Below are positions 51,828 through 61,735 of a stretch of 64,000 nucleotides of DNA, in pieces. Every line of letters begins with the position of its first letter. Position 1 is the first letter of the stretch. This DNA comes from Bacillota bacterium. GTDB lineage: Bacteria; Bacillota; Bacilli; Paenibacillales; NBRC-103111. Where the stretch lies: positions 1 through 64,000 of the forward strand of contig JAEWIS010000003.1 of NCBI GenBank assembly GCA_023386955.1, in the 5' to 3' direction. The notes under the pieces were generated by a model, which saw nothing but the letters and a program-made list of their open reading frames with translations, made no database searches and was not told the origin of the DNA. The translations under genes and the position numbers were made by a program.

Positions 51828-52271
51828 CTATACATCCTCTCTTGTGCCGGACTGGCCAGCGGGTATGGTCAAACGCATAAGCTCCTCCAGCCGGTTTTGG
51901 CGCCCGCAATAATACAGATAACCAAGCAGGCTTTCGAAGGCCGTGCTGTGGCGGTACACCAGAATATCTGTATTCTTGGGGGATGATCCCGACTTGGCGT
52001 TCCGCCCCCGTCTGACCACATCCGCCTCCTCTTCCGTCAAGAGAGGCATCAACAGCTCCAGGGCTTTGGCCTGGGCCTTGGCGGATACATAGCGGGTCGC
52101 CTGACGGTGCAGGTCATTCGGGCGGTGGTTGGACTGGGAAACCACATACTGGCGGATAAACATCTCATAAACCGCATCCCCCATATACGCCAGCACAAGG
52201 GGATTCATTTGGGACGGGCTTTTATGCGGTTCAAAATAAAGGGGTAATTGTTCTCCGGTGCCCTGACTCAT
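51828..52271 (-). CDS. mrnC: Mini-ribonuclease III (Mini-III)
   Basis: A 147-residue RNase III catalytic domain without the dsRNA-binding domain. NPLVLAYMGDAVYEMFIRQYV holds the catalytic acidic residues (residues 23-43), and RRGRNAKSGSSPKN is typical of the family. It matures 23S rRNA. ATG at 52271 overlaps the cysS stop as ATGA, indicating coupling. Confidence 0.94.
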   Translation of the reverse strand: MSQGTGEQLPLYFEPHKSPSQMNPLVLAYMGDAVYEMFIRQYVVSQSNHRPNDLHRQATRYVSAKAQAKALELLMPLLTEEEADVVRRGRNAKSGSSPKNTDILVYRHSTAFESLLGYLYYCGRQNRLEELMRLTIPAGQSGTREDV

Positions 52272-53662
52272 TTCCGCTTCCACCGCATGCCCTGCGGCGT
52301 GTCCTCCAGCACAATGCCCCGGGCCGTCAGCAGGTCCCGGATTTCATCGGCTCTCGCCCAGTTTTTGGCCTTCCGGGCTTCTCCCCGCTCCACAATCAGC
52401 GCCTCAATCTCTTCGTCCACCAGATCCTCGGCTTCCCCGGCAAGTACACCAAGCACCTCGTCCATAGCGGCAAAACGGGCCAGTATCGCATCCAGAGAGC
52501 CGCGGGTGACCTCGGCGTTTTGGAGATACCGGTTCGCGTCGCCAGCCAGATTGAACATGGCGGTCAGGGCATCCGGCGTATTAAAGTCATCATCCATCTT
52601 GGCGGTGAAGGTCTGGGCAGCCGATTCCACAAAGGCTATCACCTCCGCGTCCGCTTCCCCTTCTGCGGCATCCTTCAGCCGGTGCTTCAGGTTGACCACG
52701 CAGTTATCCAGCCGCTCCAGGCTGTTTTTGGCTTGGCTCAGCACATCGTCATTGTAGTTCAACGGATTGCGGTAATGGGTGGACAGCATCATAAACCGGA
52801 ACTCCTGAGGCCGGGCAGCCGACAGAATGTCGCGGACATTCATCACGTTGCCGATGGATTTGGACATTTTTTCATTATTCATATTCAGGAAGCCGTTATG
52901 CATCCAATAGTTGGCCAGCGGCTCTCCGTTCAGCGCTTCGGACTGGGCTACTTCGCATTCATGGTGGGGGAAGATCAGATCCTGCCCGCCGCCGTGGATA
53001 TCGATGGTATCGCCGAGATATTTCTTGGCCATGGCGGAGCATTCGATGTGCCAGCCCGGACGGCCGTCGCCCCATGGGCTGGGCCAGGCAATCTCTCCCG
53101 GCTTGGCGCCCTTCCACAGCACAAAATCCTCCGCCCCCCGCTTCCGTTCATCCACCTCAATGCGGATGCCGAACTGCAGCTCATCCAGCTTCTGCTGGGA
53201 CAGCTTGCCGTATTCGGTAAATTTGGAGGTCAGGAAGTATACATCCCCGCCGCTTTCGTAGGCGAAGCCCTTTTCTACCAGTTGGGCAATAAAGCTGATG
53301 ATCTCCTCCATATTTTCCGTGACCCGGGGATGGATGGTGTTCTTCACACCCAGCTTCCGGCTGTCCTCCAGGAATGCGGCGATATACCGCTCGGCAATCT
53401 CCGGCACGGTGCTGCCCTCCAGCTTGGCCCGCTGGATCATCTTATCGTCCACATCGGTGAAGTTCACTACGTAGGTTACCTGGTAGCCGATGGACTCCAG
53501 ATAACGGCGGACCATGTCGAACACAATCACCGGTCTGCCGTTACCAATATGAATATAGTTATATACGGTCGGTCCGCAAACATACATCCGCACCTTGCCT
53601 TCCTCGATGGGGCGGAAGTCCTCTTTGGTCCGGCGCAGCGTATTATAGATTCTTAGTGTCAT
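52268..53662 (-). CDS. cysS: cysteinyl-tRNA synthetase
   Basis: A 464-residue class I synthetase with the HIGN form of the HIGH motif ([11 protein letters not shown]) and KMSKS. Zinc ligands are Cys29 (VCGPTVYN), the cysteine in WHIECSAM, and HHECE. It charges tRNA-Cys. Its start lies within the last 20 bases of cysE. The upstream T-box senses the same tRNA. Confidence 0.97.
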   Translation of the reverse strand: MTLRIYNTLRRTKEDFRPIEEGKVRMYVCGPTVYNYIHIGNGRPVIVFDMVRRYLESIGYQVTYVVNFTDVDDKMIQRAKLEGSTVPEIAERYIAAFLEDSRKLGVKNTIHPRVTENMEEIISFIAQLVEKGFAYESGGDVYFLTSKFTEYGKLSQQKLDELQFGIRIEVDERKRGAEDFVLWKGAKPGEIAWPSPWGDGRPGWHIECSAMAKKYLGDTIDIHGGGQDLIFPHHECEVAQSEALNGEPLANYWMHNGFLNMNNEKMSKSIGNVMNVRDILSAARPQEFRFMMLSTHYRNPLNYNDDVLSQAKNSLERLDNCVVNLKHRLKDAAEGEADAEVIAFVESAAQTFTAKMDDDFNTPDALTAMFNLAGDANRYLQNAEVTRGSLDAILARFAAMDEVLGVLAGEAEDLVDEEIEALIVERGEARKAKNWARADEIRDLLTARGIVLEDTPQGMRWKRK

Positions 53663-54383
53663 GCCTTGTCTTTCCTCCTTTAGTTTCGCGGCTGCCGCCG
53701 GATGTGGCGGCTGCTTCCTCTGCCGGGGCTGTGTCGTGGCCTGCGGCGGTTTCGGAGCGAAGCTCCAGCGCTTTGTTCAGTTCGTTGATCTGATCCTGCA
53801 GGAGGCGGAACATATCTACCACCGGGTCAGGCAGGTTGGCGTGATCCAACCGGTCCACACGGACGCCGTCCCGCTTCACCACGCGGGCCTTGAAGCCCAC
53901 TACCGTGCTGTTGGCGGGCACTGCAGAGAGCACCACCGCATTGGCGCCGATCCGGGAATTATCCCCCACGTAGAAGGAGCCCAGCACCTTGGCGCCGGAG
54001 GCAATCACCACATTGCTGCCGATGGTGGGATGGCGCTTGCCCTTCTCTTTACCCGTTCCGCCCAAGGTTACCCCTTGATACAGTACCACATCGTCGCCGA
54101 TTTCGCAGGTTTCCCCGATGACGACGCCCATGCCGTGGTCGATAAACAGCCGGTTGCCGATCACTGCACCCGGGTGGATCTCGATGCCCGTAAAAAATCG
54201 GCTCACCTGTGAAATGATCCGGGCCATGGTATATCTCTTGTGGCGGTAGAACCAGTGTGCGACACGGTGCGCCCAGATGGCATGCAAGCCGGAATAGGTA
54301 AACACCACTTCAAACCAGCTGCGTGCCGCAGGGTCATTGTCGAACACAGCCCGGATATCGCTTTTTATGCGTGCGAACATCAT
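53643..54383 (-). CDS. cysE: serine O-acetyltransferase
   Basis: A 246-residue enzyme acetylating serine, the first step of cysteine synthesis. The left-handed beta-helix shows hexapeptide repeats, with [18 protein letters not shown] (catalytic His and Asp) and [12 protein letters not shown] (CoA loop). The last ~30 residues are polar and poorly conserved, overlapping the cysS start. AGAGGGG precedes the ATG. It is controlled by the T-box at 54652-55017. Confidence 0.95.
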   Translation of the reverse strand: MMFARIKSDIRAVFDNDPAARSWFEVVFTYSGLHAIWAHRVAHWFYRHKRYTMARIISQVSRFFTGIEIHPGAVIGNRLFIDHGMGVVIGETCEIGDDVVLYQGVTLGGTGKEKGKRHPTIGSNVVIASGAKVLGSFYVGDNSRIGANAVVLSAVPANSTVVGFKARVVKRDGVRVDRLDHANLPDPVVDMFRLLQDQINELNKALELRSETAAGHDTAPAEEAAATSGGSRETKGGKTRHDTKNL

Positions 54384-54425
54384 TTCACATCCCCTCTGAA
54401 TACCCTTCGTTTCAGCCGCCCGCAG

Positions 54426-54564
54426 AATCTAACGGAAGTGAGCACCGTTATTCTGCTGTAAAACGCCTCTTTCAAAATCTAACGGAAGCCAGCGCTCTTA
54501 TTGCGGCACTTTCGGAGCCAGTCCAGCCTTTTTGGCGAAAATAGCGGCCCTCACCGCCGTTAGA
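54426..54564. repeat. three copies of a ~27-bp intergenic repeat in the cysE leader
   Basis: Copy 1 (54426-54452, AATCTAACGGAAGTGAGC...TTATT) and copy 2 (54476-54502) are direct repeats at a period of exactly 50 bases. Copy 3 (54538-54564) is inverted (AAAATAGCGG...CCGTTAGA). The shared core is TCTAACGG, then a variable centre, then TTATT or CTATT. I recall related AATCTAACGG repeats as common between genes in Paenibacillus. They lie between the T-box terminator and the cysE start. Confidence 0.85.
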
Positions 54565-54651
54565 AAAAACTCCACTAGCCGTTACGGGCTGCCGCGGCGG
54601 TCAAGCCCTGCTTTTGGCCCGCACCATCCCTGCTCCCGGCCCTTCCAACAT

Positions 54652-54695
54652 CAAAAACGCCCCAACAGCCCTTCCAATAAGGGCTGCAGAGGCGT
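54652..54695 (-). terminator. T-box regulated terminator
   Basis: On the minus strand ACGCC...CAGCCCTT pairs with AAGGGCTG...GGCGT around ATTGG and is followed by TTTTTG. It is the terminator that charged tRNA-Cys would allow to form. Confidence 0.88.
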
Positions 54696-55017
54696 CTATA
54701 TACGCGGTCCCACTCTGCTTGACGCCAGCATCAGCACTCCTAACCGGACATGAACATGCCGGGTCGGCCACCTTTCGCAGCATCAACTTCTTAGCCCGGT
54801 ATCGGCGGCCAGCCGGCAGGCTCTACGGGTATCCGTTCGAGCTGCAGCTCACAGGTGCATTTCCGTAACGGCGGAAGACGGATGTCTTGCAGCCGGCGGC
54901 TGACGGGTTCCCCCATCAACGTCCGGACATCCTCTCTGGAGGGTTCCCATCCGATACGTACTCTCCTGATCATAGCTTGTGCTGTTATGCGGTGAAACAT
55001 GAGAATCCTTCATTACT
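54652..55017 (-). ncRNA. cysteine T-box riboswitch of cysE-cysS
   Basis: On the minus strand the T-box sequence AGAGTGGGACCGCG (54703-54716) closely matches the AGGGTGGNACCGCG consensus and is followed by the terminator. The stem I region carries an AGTA-type motif (GGAGAGTACG, near 54955-54965) and a GATG segment. The likely specifier is TGC in AAATGCACC (54857-54859), the Cys codon. Uncharged tRNA-Cys would stabilise the antiterminator and switch on cysE, cysS and the genes after them. The 5' boundary is set by the promoter. Confidence 0.88.
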
Positions 55018-55023
55018 GGTTCC

Positions 55024-55052
55024 AGTATACGAAACTTGACGGATGAAGACAA
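55024..55052 (-). promoter_or_regulatory. promoter of the T-box/cysE transcript
   Basis: TTGTCT (55047-55052) and TATACT (55024-55029) are 17 bases apart on the minus strand, directly ahead of the T-box. No gltX gene lies between ispF and this promoter. Confidence 0.65.
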
Positions 55053-55107
55053 TATCCCCTTGCCGGAACCGGTTATTTTTCACCAAAATGCAATGAGTTC
55101 CCGGTCC

Positions 55108-55605
55108 TCACGGCTGGGAAGCGGGTTTCTCCTCCATATAGAGGCAAACGACAGCCTGTGCGGCAATACCTTCCCCACGGCCGGTGAAACCCAACTGCTC
55201 CGTAGTGGTTGCTTTAATGTTAATCCGGTCCTCATCGGCCTCCAGGGCATCGGCGATCACCTTCACCATCTGGGGGATGTGGGGGGCCATCTTGGGCTGC
55301 TGGGCAATAATCGTTGCGTCCAAATTCCCCAGGGAATACCCCATTCCTTTGGCCAACGCCCAGACATGCTCCATCAGCTTAACACTGTCTGCGTCCTTAA
55401 ATTCCGGGTCCGTATCGGGAAAATGCTTGCCGATATCCCCCTTGCCCACGGCACCGAGGATCGCATCGGAAATGGCATGCAGCAGCACATCCGCATCGGA
55501 ATGGCCCAGCAGCCCGCGCTCGTAGGGGATATCCACCCCGCCGATGATACATTTCCGGCCTTCCACTAACCTATGGACATCAAAGCCCTGTCCCACACGA
55601 ATCAT
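55108..55605 (-). CDS. ispF: 2-C-methyl-D-erythritol 2,4-cyclodiphosphate synthase
   Basis: A 165-residue MEP-pathway enzyme. GQGFDVHRL has the zinc-binding Asp8 and His10, [16 protein letters not shown] has the third ligand His, and the C-terminal [20 protein letters not shown] is the family signature (residues ~131-150). It lies 16 bases after ispD, the standard pairing. Confidence 0.97.
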   Translation of the reverse strand: MIRVGQGFDVHRLVEGRKCIIGGVDIPYERGLLGHSDADVLLHAISDAILGAVGKGDIGKHFPDTDPEFKDADSVKLMEHVWALAKGMGYSLGNLDATIIAQQPKMAPHIPQMVKVIADALEADEDRINIKATTTEQLGFTGRGEGIAAQAVVCLYMEEKPASQP

Positions 55606-55621
55606 GAATCGTTACTCCTCT

Positions 55622-56305
55622 CTATCGCTTCAGTCGGTATTCCGCCCACTCCAGATCCTCCGGAGTCGTAATCTTCAGATTGTGATATCCACCCCGCACC
55701 ACGTACACGGGCTGACCGGTGCGCTCCACCACCATGGCATCATCCGTGCCGGTAAAACCCTCCTGCATGGCCATTTCATGAGCAGCTAACAGCTCCCGTA
55801 CCCGAAAGGCCTGCGGGGTCTGAATCGCCCAGACGGAGCTGCGGTCGGGAGTGGAGGCGATTTTGCCGTCCGGCTCCACGATCTTTACCGTATCCTTCAC
55901 AGGTACGGCCACCACTGCTGCTCCATATCGTTTAGCCGCTTCCAGGCATTCCAACGTTTCCTCCGGCGTTACGAAGGGGCGTACCCCATCATGCACCAGC
56001 ACCCAAGCAACCTCAGGATCCAGGGCGAGCAGCCCCTGATAGACCGACGCCTGACGCTCGGCTCCCCCGGTCACAACAGCATGGACCTTGCGGAGCCCAT
56101 ACTCGCTGGTATAGCGGCTGCAGCGGGCTTCATCCCCGGGACCCACTACCAGCACCACAGTGTGAATCTGCTCCATATGTTCGAAGGCCTCCAGCGTACG
56201 CACCAGCACCGGCTTGCCTGCCAGAGGCAGATGCTGCTTCGGCATCTGGCCGCCCATCCGCAGCCCCTTGCCTGCGGCTACCACAATCACGCCTACCTGC
56301 TCCAT
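55622..56305 (-). CDS. ispD: 2-C-methyl-D-erythritol 4-phosphate cytidylyltransferase
   Basis: A 227-residue MEP-pathway enzyme with the nucleotide-binding VVAAGKGLRMGGQMPKQ (residues 9-25), VLVHDGVRPF, and DRSSVWAIQTPQ. It joins CTP to methylerythritol phosphate. The family signature and pairing with ispF make it secure. A terminator lies between yacL and this gene. Confidence 0.97.
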   Translation of the reverse strand: MEQVGVIVVAAGKGLRMGGQMPKQHLPLAGKPVLVRTLEAFEHMEQIHTVVLVVGPGDEARCSRYTSEYGLRKVHAVVTGGAERQASVYQGLLALDPEVAWVLVHDGVRPFVTPEETLECLEAAKRYGAAVVAVPVKDTVKIVEPDGKIASTPDRSSVWAIQTPQAFRVRELLAAHEMAMQEGFTGTDDAMVVERTGQPVYVVRGGYHNLKITTPEDLEWAEYRLKR

Positions 56306-56338
56306 CTCCCATATATCCCCTTACGAATGAATATGCAG

Positions 56339-56368
56339 CAAAAACGGAGATTGCGCAAGCAATCCCCG
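56339..56368 (-). terminator. terminator after yacL
   Basis: On the minus strand CGGGGATTGC and GCAATCTCCG pair around TTGC and are followed by TTTTTG. It separates yacL from ispD. Confidence 0.8.
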
Positions 56369-56396
56369 CTTTCCCATTACCTCTATCATATCTGTT

Positions 56397-57482
56397 TTAC
56401 TGGGCTTTTTCCAATAATTTCGGTTTTGCGAAAATCATCCGGCCTGCAGAGGTCTGCAGCACACTGGTGACCATAACCTCCATGGTGGCGCCGATATAAT
56501 CCCGTCCGCCCTCCACAACGATCATCGTTCCGTCATCCAGATAAGCGACCCCTTGGCCATGCTCCTTGCCGTCCTTGATCACCTGAACCACGATCTCTTC
56601 CCCCGGCAGCACCACAGGCTTCACTGCATTGGCCAGATCATTGATATTCAGCACAGGCACACCCTGCAGCTCACATACCTTGTTCAGGTTGAAGTCATTG
56701 GTAATCACCTTGCCCCGCAGCACCTTAGCCAGACGGACCAGCTTGCTGTCCACCTCGGAGATTTCCTCGAAATCGCCTTCGTAGATCAGCACCTTCACGT
56801 CAAGCTCCTTCTGGATCTTGTTCAGAATATCCAGTCCCCGCCTGCCGCGGTTGCGCTTCAGAAGATCCGACGAATCTGCAATATGCTGCAGCTCCTCCAG
56901 GACAAACTCCGGGATCACCAGCGTCCCTTCAATAAAGCCGGTTTTGCAGATATCCGCAATCCGTCCATCGATAATCACGCTGGTATCGAGAATCTTGCAC
57001 TCTCCCCGGTTTTCCGGCTCCGCATCCTTATCTGCGCCTGACGGCCATTTGGAAAAAATTCCAATAAGATCTTCTTTCTTCATCCACCCTGCACGGAAGC
57101 CGGCCGCTCCAAACACCAGCGTCGCCAAAAACGGAATAAACGTTCCTCCTCCGATGCCTTCCCACAGCGGATGGGCCAACAGCGATACCAGCAATCCCAT
57201 AATCAATCCCGCTAAACCAGACACCACATGGGCAACCGGCGTTTCCTGCAGCCTAGCCTCTCCTGCCTTCAGCCACCGGCGGACAAAGATATCCGACAAT
57301 TGGACAAGAGCAAAAGCGGCCGCCGCCCCCAAAATCATAAACCAATACACCTGGCCCTTCAGCTCCGTCACACCCAGCAGCTGGCGGACCATCTGAGCCA
57401 AAGCTCCTTCAGTATGCTGACCGGATTGATAACCTGCTGCTACCCCCGCTATCAATGCGGCCAATTGAATCCACTTTTTCAA
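56397..57482 (-). CDS. PIN/TRAM-domain membrane protein YacL
   Basis: A 361-residue protein with about four membrane helices in the first 150 residues. A PIN nuclease-like domain follows (ILDTSVIIDGRIADICKTGFIEGTL, residues ~166-190, with acidic residues for metal), then a C-terminal TRAM domain (GEEIVVQVIKDGKEHGQGVAYLDDGTMIVVEGG, residues ~296-328). Its function is not established. The TTG start is preceded by AGGAGG. It lies before ispD as in Bacillus. Confidence 0.9.
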   Translation of the reverse strand: MKKWIQLAALIAGVAAGYQSGQHTEGALAQMVRQLLGVTELKGQVYWFMILGAAAAFALVQLSDIFVRRWLKAGEARLQETPVAHVVSGLAGLIMGLLVSLLAHPLWEGIGGGTFIPFLATLVFGAAGFRAGWMKKEDLIGIFSKWPSGADKDAEPENRGECKILDTSVIIDGRIADICKTGFIEGTLVIPEFVLEELQHIADSSDLLKRNRGRRGLDILNKIQKELDVKVLIYEGDFEEISEVDSKLVRLAKVLRGKVITNDFNLNKVCELQGVPVLNINDLANAVKPVVLPGEEIVVQVIKDGKEHGQGVAYLDDGTMIVVEGGRDYIGATMEVMVTSVLQTSAGRMIFAKPKLLEKAQ

Positions 57483-57562
57483 CTTGCTTCACCTCCTGCT
57501 ACCAGTATGACCAAAATTTCTTTGGATAAACCTGCCATCCCCGGGGGTTGGAATCAGTAAAA

Positions 57563-57591
57563 TTGAATTGCCTCCGGGGTTGCTATATAAT
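57563..57591 (+). promoter_or_regulatory. promoter of the plus-strand gene at 57637
   Basis: TTGAAT (57563-57568) and a perfect TATAAT (57586-57591) are 17 bases apart on the plus strand, about 45 bases before the start codon. Confidence 0.7.
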
Positions 57592-57636
57592 GATGAAAAA
57601 TACCCTCATTCGAGGACTTAACCAGAGGTGAACCAT

Positions 57637-58032
57637 ATGAGCTCTCCCAGCCTGAAGGAATTCCAGGATCAAGTCGCCGAATTACTGCTCCGTCACCGCA
57701 GCGTTCTGGATGTTCTCTCCAAGTTTCAACAGTCGAATGCCGCTGCCAACCGGGCCGTGATGAAGTCGGTTACGGAATGCGGCTGTGTCCAGGTTCATGC
57801 CGGCAAACAACACTACACCCGGGATATGACGCTGGAGCAGGCCAAGGAGCAGTTGGGAACCCATCTTGAGGGACAGGTTTGCGAACATTGCAAAGAGGTC
57901 ATTGAGTCCGAGCTGGGGCGGAATTTGTTTTATATGGCGTCCTTATGCAATCTGCTGGACCTGAACTTGGACAAGGTGGTCTCCCAGGAATCCACCAAGT
58001 GCTCCACACTGGGTTTATTTAACCTCAGTTAA
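57637..58032 (+). CDS. cysteine-containing protein of unknown function
   Basis: A 131-residue soluble protein, apparently all-helical. It has cysteines at TECGCVQVH and VCEHCKEVIE, a CxC and a CxxC that could bind a metal, plus a late KCSTLGLFNLS. It resembles proteins in Paenibacillus carrying an uninformative DUF1573 label, but I cannot verify that. AGAGGTG precedes the ATG, and there is a good promoter and a terminator. It is the only plus-strand gene in the clpC-to-cysE stretch and is monocistronic. Confidence 0.75.
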   Translation: MSSPSLKEFQDQVAELLLRHRSVLDVLSKFQQSNAAANRAVMKSVTECGCVQVHAGKQHYTRDMTLEQAKEQLGTHLEGQVCEHCKEVIESELGRNLFYMASLCNLLDLNLDKVVSQESTKCSTLGLFNLS

Positions 58033-58057
58033 CCTTTCGCCCGTCACTGCCAAAACA

Positions 58058-58103
58058 AAAAAAGCATTTATTTCCCCTTGAAGCAGGAAAATAAATGCTT
58101 TTT
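58058..58103. terminator. bidirectional terminator between the 57637 gene and pssA
   Basis: AAAGCATTTATTT and AAATAAATGCTTT pair around about 16 bases, flanked by A and T runs. It serves both converging genes. Confidence 0.85.
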
Positions 58104-58126
58104 ATTTTCATCCTATTCGGTTGGTG

Positions 58127-58876
58127 TTACATGTTGGTCTTGTTCACCGCTTCGTCATTCTGTCCCCGGCGGCGTCCGCGGCGCTTCAGCACACGGTCCA
58201 GACGGGAGATCTGCTCAACGTTTTTTTTTAGGCCGTAGAGAGCATACAGAACCAGAGGAACAAAGATCATCTTGGAGATGGAACCGGGAAATTTAATGGC
58301 CAGCACCACAGCTGCAATCACAACAACGGGAGTTACCCAGATAGCAGACTTAGGAATGCCGATTTTCTTGAAGTTGGGGTATTTCACTGTGCTGATCATC
58401 AGGTAGGACAAGAGCAGAGTGGACAGCACCAGCACAACCGTATTGATTTCATTGGCGAACAGAGCCAACGTACACAATACACCGCCAGCGGCAGGAATAG
58501 GCAGCCCGATAAAGTAACCGGGTGTTCCCGCTACCACATTGAAGCGGGCCAGCCGAAGCGCGCCGCAGATCGGGAAGATCGCGGTAACGATCCATGCTGT
58601 AGCTTCATTCATTCCTTGGAAGGCTGTTACATACATAATGAACGCCGGTGCTACACCGAAGGAAATCACGTCCGACAGGGAGTCCAGCTCCTTGCCAAAT
58701 TCGGATTGGGCATTCAGCGCCCGGGCAACCCGGCCGTCCAGCCCGTCGCACAGCATGGCGACAATGACCATGATGGCAGCAAGCTCTGTATACTCATTAA
58801 AAACAAGTATGATAGCGAGAAATCCCAAGAACAAATTCCCGATGGTAAACATATTTGGTACGGACTTTCTGATCAT
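58127..58876 (-). CDS. pssA: CDP-diacylglycerol-serine O-phosphatidyltransferase
   Basis: A 249-residue polytopic membrane enzyme making phosphatidylserine. The CDP-alcohol phosphotransferase motif DGLDGRVARALNAQSEFGKELDSLSD (residues ~44-69) has the expected DG-x2-AR-x8-G-x3-D-x3-D spacing. The C-terminus is Arg/Asn-rich (RRGRRRGQND). It lies downstream of disA with 146 bases between. Confidence 0.95.
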   Translation of the reverse strand: MIRKSVPNMFTIGNLFLGFLAIILVFNEYTELAAIMVIVAMLCDGLDGRVARALNAQSEFGKELDSLSDVISFGVAPAFIMYVTAFQGMNEATAWIVTAIFPICGALRLARFNVVAGTPGYFIGLPIPAAGGVLCTLALFANEINTVVLVLSTLLLSYLMISTVKYPNFKKIGIPKSAIWVTPVVVIAAVVLAIKFPGSISKMIFVPLVLYALYGLKKNVEQISRLDRVLKRRGRRRGQNDEAVNKTNM

Positions 58877-59022
58877 CTCATCACCCCATGTTGAAGATTC
58901 CGATGCATGTCTTGCTATTCGGAGCCTCCTTCGTAAACTAGAATTATCTGCCGGGTGTGTACGTCCAAATTTAAATGTTTCGTAAACGAACCGCCGGATA
59001 CTCCTTCATGATTGTATGCAAT

Positions 59023-60102
59023 TTAGATATGTCTGTCAATGAATACTTGGTCTTGAATCCGTTTTAATCCTTCCTTGATCGCCCTCGCACGGACCTCTCC
59101 AATTCCATCCACTTCATCCAGATCCTCTATGGAGGCATTAACCATAAACGGCAGGTATTCAAACCGCTCCACCAGATTGGCGATGATAACCGAAGGCAGC
59201 CTCGGGATTTTGCTCAGGACCCGGTAGCCCCGCGGCGACAGCTGTTCCTCCATGGACGTGTTGGAATACGGATAACCCAGCAGTCTGGCCAGATCATTGT
59301 GATTGAGAATCTCGTCATTGCCGAGACGCCTGAGGGTCAGACGGATTTCCTTAACCCGCTCCTCCGAAGGATCTCTTGCATAGTCTTTCAAAAGAAGCAG
59401 CTGCTCATACTCTGTATTGCCAACCAACTCCTCCAGCTGCATGCTGATCAGACGGCCTTCCGTACCCAGCTCATTGATGTAGCGTTTGATCTCACCTTTA
59501 ATACGCAGAACCATCTCAATCCGTTGCAAAACATTGCAAACATCATGGGTGGTCACAATTTCTTCAAATTCCGCCGCTCCCAGATTGGTCAGCGCTTGAT
59601 CCAGAACGGTTTTATACTTTTCCAGGGTCTGAATGGCCTGGTTAGCCTTGGTCAGAATCACGCCGATATCCTTCAGGGAATACCGGAGTGTCCCCTGATA
59701 CAGGGTAATGACATTCCGCCGCTGGGAGATGGAGACCACCAGCTTCCCGGTTTGCTTGGCCACACGCTCCGCCGTCCGGTGCCGGATTCCCGTTTCAATG
59801 GAAGGAATGGTCGGATCCGGAATGAGCTGCGTATTGGCATACAGAATTCTCCGTATATCCTCGCTAAGAATAATCGCCCCGTCCATTTTGGCAAGCTCAT
59901 ACAGATGGTTGGGGGTAAAATCGCAATTGATGGAGAAGCCCCCATCCACGATGTCCATCAAATCCGGACTATAGCCTACCACAATCAATCCACCTGTTTT
60001 GGCCCGCAGCACATTCTCCAGTCCGTCGCGGAAAGCGGTACCGGGTGCCACCATTTGCAGAAGTTTGCTCATTACGTCTTGCTTTTCCTCATCCCGCCCC
60101 AT
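59023..60102 (-). CDS. disA: DNA integrity scanning diadenylate cyclase DisA
   Basis: A 359-residue protein. The DAC domain has MDGAIILS (DGA at 74-76) and [10 protein letters not shown] (RHR at 107-109), the catalytic motifs for c-di-AMP synthesis. A helical spine and C-terminal helix-hairpin-helix ([20 protein letters not shown], residues ~329-348) bind branched DNA. It lies about 60 bases after radA. Confidence 0.97.
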   Translation of the reverse strand: MGRDEEKQDVMSKLLQMVAPGTAFRDGLENVLRAKTGGLIVVGYSPDLMDIVDGGFSINCDFTPNHLYELAKMDGAIILSEDIRRILYANTQLIPDPTIPSIETGIRHRTAERVAKQTGKLVVSISQRRNVITLYQGTLRYSLKDIGVILTKANQAIQTLEKYKTVLDQALTNLGAAEFEEIVTTHDVCNVLQRIEMVLRIKGEIKRYINELGTEGRLISMQLEELVGNTEYEQLLLLKDYARDPSEERVKEIRLTLRRLGNDEILNHNDLARLLGYPYSNTSMEEQLSPRGYRVLSKIPRLPSVIIANLVERFEYLPFMVNASIEDLDEVDGIGEVRARAIKEGLKRIQDQVFIDRHI

Positions 60103-60164
60103 GGGAAGCCCCCTGACTCTCTATTAATAGTTATATAATGATATGTTATAGGTTGAATTTTTAT

Positions 60165-61535
60165 TTACCGCGGCAGCGCTGCATCCAGTGCCTCCTGGAC
60201 GGTATTTACCCCAATCACGTCCATCCCCTTGGGGGGATTCCAGCCCTTGAGGGATTTCTGTGGAAGAATAACCCGCTTGAAGCCCAGCTTCTCCGCTTCC
60301 TTCACCCGCTGGTCCACCCGGGATACCCCTCTGACCTCTCCGGTCAATCCGATTTCGCCGAAGACGGCATCGAAGGGCTGCGTCGGACAATCCCGGAAGC
60401 TGGAAGCAATGCTTACGGCCACAGCCAAATCCACTGCAGGCTCATCCAGCTTTACGCCCCCGGCAACATTGAGATACACGTCCTGGGTTTGCAGAAACAG
60501 CCCGTTGCGTTTCTCCAGCACAGCAATAATCAGCGACAGCCGGTTATGGTCATAACCCGTGGCCATCCGTCTGGGCGAAGGAAAATTTGTAGGGCTGACC
60601 AGCGCCTGGAGCTCCACCAGCACCGGCCGTGTCCCCTCCATACTGGCAACAACCGTAGAGCCCGCCACCCCCAAGGGTCGTTCGGATAAGAACAGCTCCG
60701 AGGGATTATTCACCTCTACAAGCCCGGATTCCCTCATTTCAAATATTCCGATTTCATTGGTGGAGCCAAACCGGTTTTTCACCGCCCGGAGAACCCGGTA
60801 CGTATGGTGCCGTTCCCCCTCGAAGTACAGGACACAGTCCACCATATGCTCCAGAAGCCGAGGTCCGGCGATAGCCCCCTCCTTGGTGACATGTCCGACC
60901 AGCACTGTAGCGATCCCCTTGGACTTGGCAATCCGCATAAAGTGGGTGGTACATTCCCGCACCTGGGATACGCTGCCGGGTGCCGAGGAAATGGACGGGT
61001 GAAAGACCGTTTGGATGGAGTCGATCACCAGGAAGTCCGGTTCTATTTCGTCGATGGCCATTAGGATGGCATCAATATTGGTCTCACACAGAACGAACAA
61101 CAGGGGAGAAATAGCGCCCAGCCGGTCTGCCCGGAGCTTGGTCTGCCGGGTGGATTCCTCTCCGGAGATATAGAGCACCTTCAACCCTTTGCGGTTCAGC
61201 TCAAAGGACGTTTGCAACAGCAGGGTAGATTTTCCAATACCGGGGTCCCCGCCAACCAGGATCAGCGAACCCGGAACTACTCCTCCGCCCAGCACCCGGT
61301 TAAGCTCTATGTTGTCCGTGACAATGCGCGGCTCCTTGGTACTCTCTATGTGTATGATGGAAACCGCTTTTTCTTGCGGAAGAGCAGAAATGGATGTGTG
61401 AACGCCGGCCCGCTGCGGCGCCTCCACTTCCTCCACAAAGGTGTTCCAGGCTTGGCAGCCCGGGCACTTGCCCAGCCATTTGGGGGTTTCGTATCCGCAT
61501 TCGGTACAGGTGAATTTCGTTTTTAGTTTAGCCAT
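60165..61535 (-). CDS. radA: DNA repair protein RadA
   Basis: A 456-residue recombination branch-migration ATPase. The N-terminal zinc finger is [18 protein letters not shown], the Walker A is [12 protein letters not shown], the RadA-specific KNRFG follows, and the last ~150 residues are a Lon-protease-like domain. It lies between clpC and disA. The 360-base gap to clpC contains a terminator and an inverted-repeat element. Confidence 0.97.
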   Translation of the reverse strand: MAKLKTKFTCTECGYETPKWLGKCPGCQAWNTFVEEVEAPQRAGVHTSISALPQEKAVSIIHIESTKEPRIVTDNIELNRVLGGGVVPGSLILVGGDPGIGKSTLLLQTSFELNRKGLKVLYISGEESTRQTKLRADRLGAISPLLFVLCETNIDAILMAIDEIEPDFLVIDSIQTVFHPSISSAPGSVSQVRECTTHFMRIAKSKGIATVLVGHVTKEGAIAGPRLLEHMVDCVLYFEGERHHTYRVLRAVKNRFGSTNEIGIFEMRESGLVEVNNPSELFLSERPLGVAGSTVVASMEGTRPVLVELQALVSPTNFPSPRRMATGYDHNRLSLIIAVLEKRNGLFLQTQDVYLNVAGGVKLDEPAVDLAVAVSIASSFRDCPTQPFDAVFGEIGLTGEVRGVSRVDQRVKEAEKLGFKRVILPQKSLKGWNPPKGMDVIGVNTVQEALDAALPR

Positions 61536-61664
61536 AATTTCGGATTTCCTGCGCTTTCTTTTTGTTATTCCGTTCAGCTTGACGTAAATTTAAGTTTACC
61601 ATTTATTTGTATGGGCGTCCACGTAACCGCAGGCTCTTCTCCTTATCTGATTCGGCATATCCCG

Positions 61665-61717
61665 ACAAAAAATAAAGCCCCCTGCACAAAGGATTATTCC
61701 TTCGTGCAAGAGGCTTT
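61665..61717 (-). terminator. terminator of the clpC operon
   Basis: On the minus strand AAAGCCTCTTGCAC...AAGG pairs with TCCTT...GTGCAGGGGGCTTT with few mismatches and is followed by ATTTTTTG. It lies beyond the inverted-repeat element that follows the clpC stop. Confidence 0.8.
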
Positions 61718-61735
61718 GCAGGTTTTGGCCGGTTA

